A program made the position numbers and the translations under genes. The notes below the pieces were generated by a model. It worked only from the letters and a program-made list of their open reading frames with translations, was not told where the DNA came from and did no database searches. From contig JAPYXD010000308.1 in the NCBI GenBank assembly GCA_030998225.1, forward strand, positions 6,210,001 through 6,274,000: a DNA stretch of 64,000 bases, written 5' to 3'. Shown here one piece after another: positions 12,001 to 23,952 of the stretch; the first letter of the stretch is position 1; each line of letters opens with the position of its first letter. Source of the DNA: Diplolepis rosae. Its lineage: Eukaryota > Arthropoda > Insecta > Hymenoptera > Diplolepididae.

Positions 12001-14955
12001 GCAATTTCCATTCAAAGGAATTATAAAAGATTCCATGCCTAGAGATTACGTTTCAACATATTTTAGTAACTGCGGCCGTCTCTAAATACCGCCTATAAAC
12101 AATTTGCAATATTAATATGAATTCTGAGTAAGTCGTCTTCAAGAATATTCCAGGGCATTTGTTATGCGATTTTGATTTAAGGGAGTTATAAAATATTCAA
12201 TACCTAGAGGTTACGTTTCAAAATATTTCAATAATTGCTACGGTCTCTAAATACCACCTAAAATCAATTTGAAATATTTATATGTATCGTGAGTGAGTCC
12301 TCTTCAAGAATATTCCCATGCGTTTGTTTTGCAATTTCGATTTAAGGGAGTTATAAAAGATTCAATGCCTAGAGGTTACGTTTCAAAATATTTCAATAAT
12401 TGCTACCGTCTCTAAATACCATCTAAAAACAATTTGCTATCTTAATATGAATTCTGAGTGAGTTGTCTTCAAGAATATTCCAGGGCATTTGTTATGCGAT
12501 TTTGATTTAAGGGAGTTATAAAAGATTCAATACCTAGAGGTTACGTTTCAACATATTTCAATAATTTCTGCTGTCTTCAAATGCCACCTAAAAAACAATT
12601 TGAAATCTTCATATGTATCGTGAGTGAGTCCTCTTCAAGAATATTCCCATGCGTTTGTTTTGCAATTTCGATTTAAGGGAGTTATAAAAGATTCAATGCC
12701 TAGAGGTTACGTTTCAAAATATTTCAATAATTGCTACCGTCTCTAAATACCACCTAAAAACAATTTGCTATCTTAATATGAATTCTGAGTGAGTTGTCTT
12801 CAAGAATATTCCAGGGCATTTGTTATGCGATTTTGATTTAAGGGAGTTATAAAAGATTCAATACCTAGAGGTTACGTTTCAACATATTTCAATAATTTCT
12901 GCCGTCTCTAAATATCACCTAAAAACCAATTTGAAACATAAATATGTATCCTGAGTGAGGCGTCTTTAAGAATATTTCAATGCGTTTGTTTTGCAATTTC
13001 GATTTAAGGGAGTTATAAAAGATTCAATACCTAGAGGTTACGTTTCAACATATTTCAATAACTTCTGCCGTCTCTAAATACCGCCTAAAAACAATTTGAA
13101 ATATTGATATGTATCGTGAGTGAGTTGTCTTAAAGAATATTCCCATGCATTTCTTTTGCAATTTCGATTTAAGTGAGTTATAAAAGATTCAATACCTAGA
13201 GGTTACGTTTCAACATATTTCAATAATTTCTGCCGTCTTCAAATCCCACCTAAAACCAATTTGAAATCCGAATACATATCCTGAGTAAGTCGTCTTTAAG
13301 AATATTCTAATGCATTTGTTTTGAAATTTCGATTTACGGGAGTTATAAAAGATTTCATGTCTAGAGGTTACGTTTCGACATATTTCAATGATTTCTGCCG
13401 TCTTCAAATGCCACCTTAAAACAATTTGAAATCTGAATATGCATCCTGAGTGAGTCCTCTTCAAGAATATTCCAATGCATTTTTTTCAATATCGAGTTAA
13501 TGGAATTATAACAGATTGCATGCCCAGGCGTAACGTTTCAATATATTTTAATAATTTCTGCCGTCTCCATATACCACCTAAAAACAATTTGAAATCTGAA
13601 TACATATCCTGAGTGAGTCGTCTTCAAGAATATTCCAATGCATTTTTTTCAATATCGAGTTAATGGAATGATAACAGATTGCATGCCCAGGCGTAACGTT
13701 TCAATATATTTTAATAATTTCTGCCGTCTCCATATACCACCTAAAAACAATTTGAAATCTGAATACATATCCTGAGTGAGTCGTCTTTAAGAATATTCCA
13801 ATGCATTTTTTTTCAATATCGAGTTAATGGAATTATAACAGATTGCATGCCCAGGGGTAACGTTTCAATATATTTTAATAATTTCTGCCGTCTCCATATA
13901 CCACCTAAATACAATTTGAAATCTGAATACATATCCTGAGTGAGTCGTCTTTAAGAATATTCTAATGCATTTGTTTTGAAATTTCGATTTACGGGAGTTA
14001 TAAAAGATTTCATGTCTAGAGGTTACGTTTCGACATATTTCAGTAATTTCTGCCGTCTCTAAATACCACCTAAAAACAATTTGCTGTCTTAATATGAATT
14101 CTGAGTGAGTTGTCTTAAAGAATATTCCAATGCATTTCGACATATTTCAATGATTTCTGCCGTCTTCAAATGCCACCTTAAAACAATTTGAAATCTGAAT
14201 ATTCATCCTGAGTGAGTCCTCTTCAAGAATATTCCAATGCATTTTTTTTCAATATCGAGTTAATGGAATTATAACAGATTGCATGCCCAGGGGTAACGTT
14301 TCAATATATTTTAATAATTTCTGCCGTCTCCATATACCACCTAAAAACAATTTGAAATCGGAATACATATCCTGAGTGAGTCGTCTTTAAGAATATTCTA
14401 ATGCATTTCTATTGCAATTTCGATTTAAGTGAGTTATAAAAGATTCAATGCCTAGAGGTTACGTTTCAAAATATTTCAATAAATTCTGCCGTCTTTAAAT
14501 ACCACCTAAAACAATTTCCAATCTTAATATGTAATCTGAGTGAGTTGTCTTAAAGAATATTCCAATGCATTTGTTTTGCAATTTCGATTTAAGGGAGTTA
14601 TAAAAGATTCAATGCCTAGAGGTTACGTTTCAAGATATTTCAATAATTGCCACCGTCTCTAAATACCACCTAAAATCAATTTGCAATCTTAATATGTAAT
14701 CTGAGTGAGTTGTCTTAAAGAATATTCCAATGCATTTGATTTGAAATTTCGATTTAAGGGAGTTATAAAAGATTCAATACCTAGAGGTTACGTTTCAACA
14801 TATTTCAATAATTTCTGCCGTCTCTAAATACCACCTAAAACCAATTTGCAATATAATTATGTATCCTGAGTGAGGCGTCTTTAAGAATATTCCAATGCAT
14901 TTGTTTTGCAATTTCGCTTTACGGGAGTTATAAAAGATTTCATGTCTAGAGGTTA
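9028..14955. repeat. Intronic satellite array, 165-bp monomer, about 36 units
   Basis: A monomer with landmarks CTGAGTGAGTCGTCTT, GAATATTCCAATGCATTTG, GAGTTATAAAAGATT, TAGAGGTTACGTTTCAA and TTTCTGCCGTCTC repeats head to tail. Measured spacings between successive GAGTGAG sites are 165, 165 and 166 bp. Some units are cut to 33 bp (for example 9544 to 9577), giving a higher-order period of 529 bp (9213 to 9742). The block around 9180-9400 recurs near 9705 and 11917. Divergence between monomers is moderate. The array ends abruptly after TAGAGGTTAC at 14955. Antisense open frames of 70-90 codons inside it are by-products of the repeat. Confidence 0.95.
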
Positions 14956-16272
14956 CTGAAGCTCTTGATCTCCTTATAACAAATAAAGAATGTTCCAAAT
15001 TATCCATAGCATGCATTTGTTTTCATAAATTATTTATAAGATAAGGAAAAAAATTTCGGGTAATACATTGTACTACGCTCTAAAAGTGATTTGTAACCTC
15101 GCTTTTTGATTTTGCCCCATTGTGTCACGTAAAAAAGGCAGTACAAATTATGAGAGGTTTATTAGTTTATTAGTTAACACCAGTTAAGTATCAAGATAAG
15201 TTAGTGGTCATTTGAAAAAAAAGGATTTCATCCCGTAAGTAGACGTAAACACTATTATTTGTTTAGGAATGAACAAATGGCAATATATGAAACAAACTCA
15301 CTACAAAATAAACTTTGGCCGTATACTATCAACATGACTGAAAAGCAAAAATGATTGCTTTCTGTTCATAAACACCTTGAATGTACATTTAAAAAAATAA
15401 TTTGTTTATAAAATGAAAGAATAGAGATGAATTACAAAAGTTCATCAGATAATATTGCTGATATTTTAATATAATTTAATATAATACTGAAACATTTCGA
15501 CCTTTTTGATCTCAAACTTATCAATTTTCAAACATTTATAAATCTATTTTTCTTCTGATTAGGTCAAAAGTCTCGCTCTTTACCTCCGAGATTCAATTTC
15601 TGGTTTGCAACATTTAATTACATAGATTCTCCAAATTTTTAAACAATAATTTTGCCCTATTTTGGCCCAAAATTACCTTCGTGGTTCATGAATGGGTCAC
15701 ACGAAGGGTGAAAATTTCGCGAATTTTTATTCTTTATTTAAAGAGTAAGAACGGCAAAGAAACTCACGATTTTTAGTTTTTCCGAGTGAGCGAAAGCAAA
15801 ACGGAAGAATCGTTGTAATGTTGCCCGTGGTTGATATACTTCGAATCTAGAATTCGTAAAAAAAAAGTTGATTATCATTTGCTGCGTTATCTCGCACATG
15901 AGCGCTCTCAAAAACACGGTTTAATTTTGGGAATTCCCTACTCCTGAAATAAAATTTGGTTGACTGGCAGGCTCTTTTGACTTCAATTCTTTTCATGCCC
16001 CTTTTTATCTACATTTTCCACCCTTAAGACGTTCAAACAAAGCAAAGTTTTTGCCAATTCAGACCTAATTAAATTGAGGAAACCTTTCAATCGGTAGCAT
16101 CAGAGGTTTTGTGGTGACTAAAAGCACTCAGGCTTACACTCACAGAAACTTTCATCATTTGCCTTAAAAGATACGTTCAATTCCTCAATTTTTGACATGA
16201 AAACCTCCCCGCCTGACAACGCGGTTTCGCGTGGATTTGTTCTTATACTGTCCGAGGGTAAAGAAGCACGTG
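14956..16272. other. Intronic sequence, nothing recognised
   Basis: Non-repetitive AT-rich DNA with no convincing open frame or element boundary. Confidence 0.45.
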
Positions 16273-16484
16273 TCTCTGGTAATGTGCCCTAAGGGGCTAC
16301 GGCACCAGATCCACAATTGAATTTACTAAGAAAATAGGAGAAAAAGGATGTCGTCTCCCAGGTAAAGTGCCCTGAGGGACTACGGCACCTGATTGACAAT
16401 TTGGTTCATTAAAGAAAAAAAAATATTAAAATGAAGAATTATTTCCACACAGGTAAAGTGCCCTAAGGGCTACGGCACCTGATG
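16273..16484 (+). repeat. Three similar hairpin units
   Basis: Units at 16273-16310, 16358-16393 and 16450-16484 share GTGCCCT, AGGG and CTACGGCACC. In the first, CTGGT pairs with ACCAG; in the second and third, CAGGT pairs with ACCTG. The change is therefore compensated on both sides of the stem. An inner GCC/GGC pairing is kept in all three. Spacers of about 50-60 bp differ between units. Confidence 0.55.
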
Positions 16485-18553
16485 GACAACTAAGAGACAC
16501 AAGGATTCCTTAAAATAGGAGTGACTTTCCCAATTTCTCACACGGGATGAGTCAACGGGTACTCGACACTCAAGAATTTAAGAACAAATCTATATTTTTC
16601 CAATAATCTAATCCCTCGTAAGACTCCAATACCGAATTTAATAAATCAAAAACGCGCCGAAAAAAAACGAAAATGAGCCTGTTAATCCCTATCTATGCAG
16701 AGGACGGGGGAATATACACGATAAAATTCTCTAATAGTCAGGTGCGGTGATGCTACAATGCACCACACCTAACTATGAGCTTTGATCTGATAGAAGTCCA
16801 AAATCGCCGCGACGAGCGATAAGTCCTCACCTTTTCCAGGTGCGGAACCAGACTGAAATTTGGGGATCCGCAACCAAGCACGTTACCTCGGTTTTCCACC
16901 TCTTTAATAATTTCCCCCCTTAATTAATATGCGCGCGCCTCAATTCGTAATGTTTAATACTAGTGGAGTTTACGATACAATGATAATTATCTTTATTTAT
17001 AATATCAAAGATCTATAATACTTGCAAAGTGATAATGATTATACTTATTTATTTAAAATGAAATAACAATTATATTTCCTTATTTACAATATAATAATAA
17101 CTGTATTTATTTATAACCATAAAATTTATTCATTTATTTATATATTACATTTGTTTATTTAGTTATTTTATTTAATCATTAATTAAAACTCCCATGCGTG
17201 CAAATGAACTAATTATCCTGCAATAAATAATAAAAAAGAATATATAAAAAAAAGTAACAGTGTGGGACGCCCACCCATCCAGCGAACCAAGCCGCAAGCT
17301 GCTTGACCTGAGTGAGCGGTCGAGTGGGAGCAAACACAGGTTAGTGTGGCGCTCGCTGATGATACGAACAAAAATGTCCGTTAAAAGCAGGCTGCCTCGT
17401 TCTCGCCACACTCACTTCCGGTTTGGAAGTAAATCATAAATTGTGAGGCGAATGCATAATGAAACCTCGCAATTTTTTCGTGCGAGTTTCATGGGAATCC
17501 ACTTGTTCCAAAAGCAAGCCTAATTTTGCGGATTCTTCCCCCGTTTCGTCGGACAAAGCGGATACTTGAGGCTGGGCCGTCTCAATACAGTAACGAATAA
17601 CAAAAATTTTAATAAGACTAGAAGAAGCGATTAGTATTCTGTCAATGAAAAAAAGCAACTTAGGAGCAGAAACATGCTTTAGAAATAAACAATTCATTAA
17701 TGGCCATTATTTGTTGATATCATTTGTTCACAACAATTAGCTTCGCAAGTTTACAAGATTTTTATATTCCTTTCATATTTGCGCAAGAAATCCGTACGAT
17801 ATTAATTATAAGAAAAATTATTTTGAAAATAATAAGTAAATAAAAAAATAAATAAAAAATTGATCAATACTAATCTCTTTATTATGCTGGTGTTGCCGCA
17901 GCGACGGGACACATGGATATACCAGAGAAACCGGAAAACCCAGGCGACCTGGGAATGCTCTCCTCTTTTTCCCCTTGGATCGGGTTATGGGTGTGTAACT
18001 TAGAGCACAGCGATTTTCCTGATTGCCGGGTGGGATTCCAGCCTTTTCTGGTTCTTAACTGCGATTTCCACTAAATAATTATGAGCGTTGAGGAGCTTCC
18101 GAAAACTTCGGCAGCTCCCTCCAGCACCATAAGTTTATTTACCAGCGCATCGTGAGTCAAAGAGTTGCTTTGAACAGCTGAAAGTGAGTGTACCCTCGCA
18201 CTGTAGTTTCACCCTAGTTCCCTGAGGGTAACCTCCACTTAGCCTGTCCCAAAATACGCAGATGCTTTGGGCTCGTTAGAGGGTAGCGCAGACTCCGACA
18301 CCTGTGTTCATTACGCACTTCCTGACCAAGGTCACGAAGGGGCTGGCTTCTAATCTCGCATGATATACACTACATTGGGATAAACGTCATAAATAAATTT
18401 TTCAAATAATTATCATTTCATAGTCTACTTCAAAATTCAGGACGCAGAAATTTGTTGTAGATTTTTAATGATTCGATTTATTTATCCATTTATTCAATAA
18501 GAAACTGAAACATTTCTCAAAAGTATATTCCTATGTCAAAAACTTGCGAGTAT
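16485..18553. other. Intronic unassigned sequence with a GC-richer block
   Basis: About 17880-18370 is clearly GC-richer than its surroundings and contains a hairpin of the form GGAGCTTCCG ... CAGCTCC. It may be untranslated sequence of a retroelement, but I cannot tie it to one. Short antisense frames at 17172-17697 have no recognisable motif. Confidence 0.35.
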
Positions 18554-18950
18554 TTAATAAATACTCAAAATAATGATAATCTTAATAAGGGTCGCCTTAA
18601 TATACTGCAGAGCTCGAGCTTCCTCCAGAAAGACATACGCCCTTCTGGCATTTCTGAAAGGTATCTTTGTTAGATACACCTTCATGTTTAACGTCAATCT
18701 ATGCTCGAAGAAACCTCTTACGGCCTCTTTGACATCTTCGATCTGCATGCTGGGGTCTATCCTAGCAGCTCAATCCTAGGGGTGAGATGGCCGACAGATC
18801 TGTTTGCACCAACAACTTCGGAAAAGGCTGAGTTTAGCCGCTCTCTGTTCTCTGCAGAACATTTAAGCTCCTCCAGTAGATCCTTAGAGCGAGTCTCCCT
18901 AATTCCCTGGACAGCAACGTCTAGTTACTTAAGTTTGACTAGCTTTTTTA
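18554..18950 (-). pseudogene. R1-clade LINE ORF1 (gag) fragment
   Basis: On the - strand, two overlapping frames read as the middle of an R1-type ORF1. The first is about 18950-18775, ending in ANRSVGHLTPRIELLG. The second is 18748-18554, beginning MQIEDVKEAVRGFFEH and including ARRAYVFLEEARAL. R1 ORF1 proteins bind RNA and have this acidic/hydrophobic region ahead of three CCHC knuckles. The knuckles are absent here and the frame has slipped between the two parts. It is a short, truncated, antisense remnant within the CC2D2A intron. Confidence 0.55.
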
Positions 18951-19152
18951 GGTATTTAAATATCGAGGCGTAGCTCATCTCTTAGACAAGCTTAATTAGC
19001 ACCGCTTCTGGGCGAGTACTAGTTACTTGAATATGCTCGGGTTACGAGCGCTAAAACTGTTTTTGTTTTGCTTGAGGATTTTCTGTATTGAACAAATCAC
19101 TTTCCTTAGGATTTTTACTAATATATGACATAATATTTATATATATGCACAG

Positions 19153-19477
19153 GCCAGTCCCGGACATTCATTCACTCGGATTTACGTCTTGATAAAGATG
19201 GAGCAAATGGGAATAACTGGTGACGTCAGCGCGAAAATTATAAATAAGTTGTCCAGGAAAATCCAAAAATGTCTTATCGTGCCTTGCAAAATACCTGAGG
19301 TTAATGATCCGAAAGATGTAGCTCAACTAGCAATGTTACTAGCACCTTTGCCAGTCAGTTGTGGTCCTTTATCACCTAGACAAGCTATAAATTTGGGTCA
19401 AGTTGATTATTATGGTCGAACCATTTTGATGACATCTTTGCTTCAAGGACTAGGTCAGCATTCCTATGTGCTTTTAG
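19153..19477 (+). CDS. CC2D2A: CC2D2A-family exon: post-C2 linker and start of transglutaminase-like domain
   Basis: Acceptor ATGCACAG ends at 19152 and donor GTAAAT begins at 19478. The exon is 325 bp, entering in phase 0 and leaving in phase 1. It encodes a segment beginning ASPGHSFTRIYVLIKMEQ, then LAMLLAPLPVSCGP, then GRTILMTSLLQGLGQHSYVL and LLG. These correspond to the CC2D2A region after the C2 domain, where a Leu-rich P-x-P loop precedes a helix leading to LLG in the transglutaminase-like fold. The family's domain is thought to be catalytically dead in CC2D2A. The frame is open throughout and joins cleanly to the exons on both sides. The open frame seems to begin at 19189 only because TTG is read as a start; the true exon starts upstream at the acceptor. 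Confidence 0.85.
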
Positions 19478-20096
19478 GTAAATATATGTGTGGATTATAA
19501 ATATTAATTCGTAAAACCCTTGAAAATGTGTGGAAGCATGGTTCAAACGTCTCAAAGTTCGAGAATTTTTAAAGTCAAAAAATCGATTTTTGAAAGAAAT
19601 ATAGGCTTGTAGTGCAGCTTATTGTAATAGTTTATTTCAATAAACTTATGGTCCAGAAAAAGCGCTTGCAGCAGAAATTGCATGTAATTCATGAAATAAA
19701 CGACTTTATGTTATACTTATTATATTGATGAAATTGGTCATTTTACTTAACGTCTATATACGTGTAAAAGCAACTTAGCGTATAACTAGGCAAATAACAA
19801 ATATTTTGTAATTTAATTTTTAAATTTCAATTTTATACAGTAATAATGAGGATAAATTTTCTATTCATAAGGCTATAAACCATATAATAAGCAATTCATT
19901 ATTATCTCATGTCAACGGATCGTTTAATCATGTAGTAAAGAATTATGAAAGGGAGCCTAAGTTGTTTTACAAAATAAGTATATATTTGGTAAATACCATT
20001 ACCGCATATCGGTAATGCAGCTAATCAAGTGGTAGTGATGAAATGAATCGGTTCAAAGTTACATTGTATTAGCATGTTTAACTAAATGTAGTTTGT

Positions 20097-20325
20097 ACGA
20101 TATTATGAATTTTTTCGATGATTTCTGAAGTGATATTGTCTTTTGGCCTTCCCGATCATTTGTACGTACAAGCACAAATAATGCCACAAGACGATATCAC
20201 TTCAAAAATCATCGAAAAATTTATAACATCGTATTAGATGATTTAAGAGTAAAAGTGCGTAAGTTAGCTGAGGCCGCAGGCATATCATTTGTGTCAGTAA
20301 TTAATAAGACATCACTCAATGAGCT
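20097..20325. pseudogene. Mariner fragment with an inverted self-duplication
   Basis: About 20097-20233 folds back on itself: TTTTTCGATGATTTCTGAAG near 20110 pairs with a near complement near 20200. The left arm carries, in antisense, the mariner landmark for ERSGRPK (GATCGGGAAGGCCAAAAGAC type) also seen sense at 34420. The right side continues to about 20325 with codons resembling a mariner helix-turn-helix region. It is a scrap that has been inverted and duplicated. Confidence 0.5.
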
Positions 20326-20485
20326 TCCGCTCTGTCATATAGATGGCACCACTGTTGTCAAGTCCATATGATTTCTGGATAGTAAGAATATTCAAACGTT
20401 AATTGTCAAAAATTCATGACAATCTGACGTATAGTTCAGAAGTTACAGAGGTTTTGGTGAAGCAACTTTTGTCATTTTCAAAACA

Positions 20486-21221
20486 ATGGATAAAAAAGAG
20501 TTTTGAGTGTTAATCAAACATTGCTTTTTAATGGCTTAAAATACTGTTGAAGCAAAGCAGTGGATTGATAAGCGTTATGGGAACTCTGCACCAAAGAAAT
20601 CAACAATCATCGACTGGTAAACATAACAAAAGTTCACAAATTGGTTTTGGGTGATCGCAAATTAAAGTTGCGTGAGGTAGCTGACACCTCAAAGATATCA
20701 GACGGTAGTCTGTTTACAATTTTGCACGAATCTTTGGGGATGCGTAAGTTGTTTTCAAAGCGAGTTCCGCGTTTGCTCACACCTGGTCAAAAACAACTAC
20801 GCGTCGAGGATTCAGAGCGCTGTTTGGAGCTGTTCAAGCATCGGTATATGACAATGGATGAAACATGGACCCACCACTACACACCTGAAACAAAAAGATC
20901 ACATACAAAAGAAAAAAGTGCTGTTCCACCAAAACAATGCACCGTGCCATAAGTCCATGAAAACGATGGTCAAATTGAATGACAAGCTTCGAAATGCTTC
21001 CTCACCCACCATATTCTCCAGATCTGGCCTCCAGCGACTGCTGGCTCTTTGGTGACCTGAAAAATATGCCCCAGGGAAAGAGATTTGGCTCCAATAAAGA
21101 AGTGAGTGCCGAAATTGAGGCCCATTTTGCGAGCAAAGACAAATCATTCTACAAGGCATCAAAAAGTTAGAGAAGCGTTGGAATGAATGTATTACGCTTG
21201 AAGGAAACTGTTGAGCAATAA
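20486..21221 (+). pseudogene. Mariner transposase pseudogene (copy 1)
   Basis: The ATG at 20486 starts a mariner transposase that is stopped within 7 codons. Later pieces are recognisable: KQWIDKRYG, LHESLGMRKLFSKRVPRLLT, the first catalytic region MTMDETWTHHYTPETKR, then (after a deletion of about 70 residues) HQNNAPCHKSM, and finally HPPYSPDLASSDCWLF. Mariner transposases cut and paste DNA through a DD34D active site. All three acidic regions are traceable, apart from N replacing D at the second (HQNNAPCH). Several stops and frameshifts make it inactive. Clear terminal inverted repeats were not found. Confidence 0.75.
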
Positions 21222-21274
21222 AGTCGAATTTCTCAAAAAAACTGTGTTTTTTAGTTAGACTGGAAACTTATTGA

Positions 21275-22690
21275 ATGATATGTTAATTTACATGAGCATT
21301 TGGGTATGAGAAAGCTACCCGCAAAATGGATGCTGCGTTCGCTAATAACACAACTCCCAAAAAAAATTTTTAAAAATGCTTCTTCTGATCAGACCTCGTT
21401 TATTTGATGTCTTTTGGTTTTCTGAATCTGTATTCGAGGTCCGTTTAACCTCATCACATCAGGATTATTCATAACCTCAAAAAATAGGCCCAAAAACCCA
21501 ATAATTCCTTGAATCTTTAATCCCTTGATCCTTCAATACAAAAAACCCCATAACCATTTAATTCTTAATCCCCATTACCTCTTAACCCATTAACCCCCTT
21601 TACCCCATAGCGCTCTAAGAAAGAGACGACGCATTTGATCCCAGGCACTTGAGTTAACTGAGTTTCGATGTGAGAAAGAGTTCAACGAAAGTATGTAGCC
21701 TCTCGTATCTGAACTTCGTACGTTATTTGGGTACTAACTTGTCATGTGTTTGCAATTCAGGGCACCTCCAAGTAGTTGACGGCGGGCAACGGACTTATTC
21801 AGTGATCCGACAGAGACCCTGGATAACGACGTTCAAGCGCTCATGGCAAACACACAGAAAAAATTTAAGATTTAGGGAATCAGTACCCCAGTATTGGCGG
21901 CTGGTCGGGGTGAGAAAGCGGGACCGCAGTCGCTGATCCCCTGAATTGTAAATTTTTTTCCGAAACTCATTTAACTCTTTTTCCTGGGATCAAATGCGTG
22001 CAAGTCTCTTTCTTACAGCGTTTTGGGGTGAAGGGGGTTAATGGGTTAAAGGGTAATGGGATTTAAGAATTAAATGGTTATGGGTTTTTTTGTGTTGAAA
22101 GATCAAGGGATTAAAGATTCAAGGGATTATTGTTTTTGGGCATATTTTTTGAGGTTATGAATAACCCTGACGTGTTGGGGTTAAACGGACCTCGGATTCG
22201 GTTTCAGCGGCCCCAGACATCAAATGAACATGGTCTGGTTAGAGGAAGCATTTTTTTGATTTTTTTGTGGAGTGGTGTAATCGATCAAATACGCCAATGA
22301 GTTCGTGATTTAAAGAGTTGTTTGAACCTTTTAACTGTAATTCAAGCGATTTTTTGCGCCAGTCATTTGTTGATGAATTATGCACCTTTCTGCAAAACAA
22401 TGCACTAGCTCACAAATCGATGAAAACGATGGTAAAAATCAATGAATTACGCTTCGAATTGCTTTCCCACCCATTTCATTCTCCAGATCTAGTCCCCAGA
22501 GACTTTTGTATGTTCTCAAACATGAAGAGATGGTTCCAGGGACAGAGGTTTTCATCAAATAGTCAACTGGGAAACCGATGGCTATTTTGGAGTTATTGAC
22601 AAATCGTATTACAAGAGAGACATCAAAATGTTAAGAGATCGTTGGACAGTGTATCGAGCTGAAAGGAAATTACGTTGAAGAATAAATAGA
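21275..22690 (+). pseudogene. Mariner transposase pseudogene (copy 2), split by an insertion
   Basis: The left piece (about 21275-21348) encodes a run like LHEHLGMRKLPAKWMLRS. The right piece (22278 to about 22690) continues the same protein and includes HKSMKTMVKINELRFELL and HSPDLVPRDFCMFSNMKRW. The family is that of the copy at 34247-35109, which is uninterrupted at the matching point. The gap is a 929-bp fold-back element flanked by TAA. The 5' third is missing. Confidence 0.7.
21346..22280. mobile_element. TAA-flanked fold-back element inside mariner copy 2
   Basis: Arms of about 290 bp (21349-21650 and 21985-22277) are inverted copies starting CACAACTCC. The 3-bp duplication TAA lies at 21346-21348 and 22278-22280, and removing the element restores the mariner sequence. 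A TAA/TTA duplication suggests PIF/Harbinger mobilisation. Each arm has runs like AACCCATTAACCCCCTT. There is no transposase, and the 330-bp centre has no recognised gene. Confidence 0.8.
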
Positions 22691-22752
22691 ATCAAATCCA
22701 CAGGAAGACCTCTCTATATCGCCTAATAATGTCCCCTTACGGCTGTAATAAT

Positions 22753-23068
22753 TTCAAATTAGGCGAATAAGTTCAAAATTTTTGCCACTGCCTATATTAC
22801 CGTAGGATCAGTAGTCACGTATTAGGTAGGATACATGTCTGACAGGTGTCCTCGTAGATAATTTCAGACTCTTATATTTTTTCATAGAAAGGTTTTTGAT
22901 TCTTCAAAATTTAAATTTAATTTGCGTTGTTGCGATAAAACAGTTTCAAACTGTCTACGAGGTCACCCTTTGGGATCGTATCCTATCTGATGCGTAACTA
23001 GTGATTCTTCGATAATGTAGACAGTGGAAAAAATTTCGAACTCAACCGCCTGATTTGATCCTATTTAT
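22753..23068. repeat. Palindromic element, arms about 125 bp
   Basis: 22753-22880 and 22940-23068 are inverted copies. Shared landmarks are CCACTG followed by C/T-CTA-C/T-ATTA, AGGATAC and CCTCGTAGA. A single third arm lies at 49063-49180 beside another palindrome. No coding. Confidence 0.7.
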
Positions 23069-23952
23069 TCTCGAACATAATGTACGATGTTTATTTCTTG
23101 AGCTATTTCGATGTCCTAAAATAAAAAAACTCACCGTGTATACCTATAATAGCTGTTTTACACTGGCTGTTAACTATACAGGGTGTCCCGGTACTCAAGG
23201 TACATATTTATATTTTTGAATTCCAAAAAAAATGTAGGAAAAAATTCTAATACAAAAAATTTGTGAAGTGTATAATAACCGAGAAATTAGCAATGAAAGA
23301 TTATCCAATCAAAACAATGCGTTGGATAGACGACAGTTCATGTGTAATCGCTGAGAGAGTGTGAGAATGCAAGTTCAGATCGTATAATTTGCCCTCAGTT
23401 TATTTTTGTAAGAGCTTTTAACTCTGGTGCAACTTCACACATAATTATTTACAATTTAAAGAGTTTTAAATTTCAATTAATTTAATGGGAATTCTACAAA
23501 ATCCGTGAGAATTCTGCACGATTTAATTAACAATACATGTTCATTCGGATAATATCAAATCGGATAAATAGTGGTTATTAGGTCCAGATTTAAGAAAAAA
23601 CAGGGTTTTATAGATGATATAAAAGTTTGACACGTCACAAATCCAAACTTGTGACGAATCATGAGACGAAATATTAGACAGAAAATTCTTTTACGAGACG
23701 GACATTTATCCCTAGATCAGGTAATGAAAGATGACAATAGAAGCAATAAGCAATACCTCTATAAACCGAAGGACTTCAGTACCTCAGTTCGGGATGAAAT
23801 TTACATGCAGAAAACCCTTGGGACAGATCATAATTTTATTACTTCTAGGTTAACAAAAAATGTTCGTAAAAAACTCTTTCCATACTTCAACCCTACATGT
23901 GCGAAGTCTGCGAAGACTGCATATATAGGACGAAGCTATAGGGCGAATCGTT
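23069..23952. other. Unassigned sequence between two palindromic elements
   Basis: ACAGGGTGTCCCGGTACTC at about 23178 resembles a DNA-transposon terminus, but no partner end was found. A 117-codon frame at 23661-24014 runs into the next inverted repeat and has no recognised motif. Confidence 0.35.

Larger units (their letters stand above)
6884..19152 (+). other. CC2D2A intron of about 12.3 kb
   Basis: Donor GTATGA at 6884 and acceptor ATGCACAG ending at 19152 join phase 0 to phase 0. The intron carries a MITE, a degenerate repeat block, the 165-bp satellite array, three repeated hairpins and an antisense R1 gag remnant. Confidence 0.8.

Noticed and set aside
13210..15016. Antisense open frames of 73-92 codons with similar sequences
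   Set aside because: They lie in the 165-bp satellite and repeat with it (165 = 3 x 55, so the frame carries over). No start, splice or conserved domain supports them.
17172..17697. Antisense frames of 79 and 87 codons
   Set aside because: No domain or repeat relationship recognised; length is within chance for this composition.
17880..18370. GC-richer block as an LTR
   Set aside because: No TG...CA termini, duplication, TATA box or partner copy could be found.
21560..22070. AACCCATTAACCCCC runs as interstitial telomere sequence
   Set aside because: The runs vary, lie inside inverted arms of a fold-back element, and do not match the TTAGG repeat expected in most insects.
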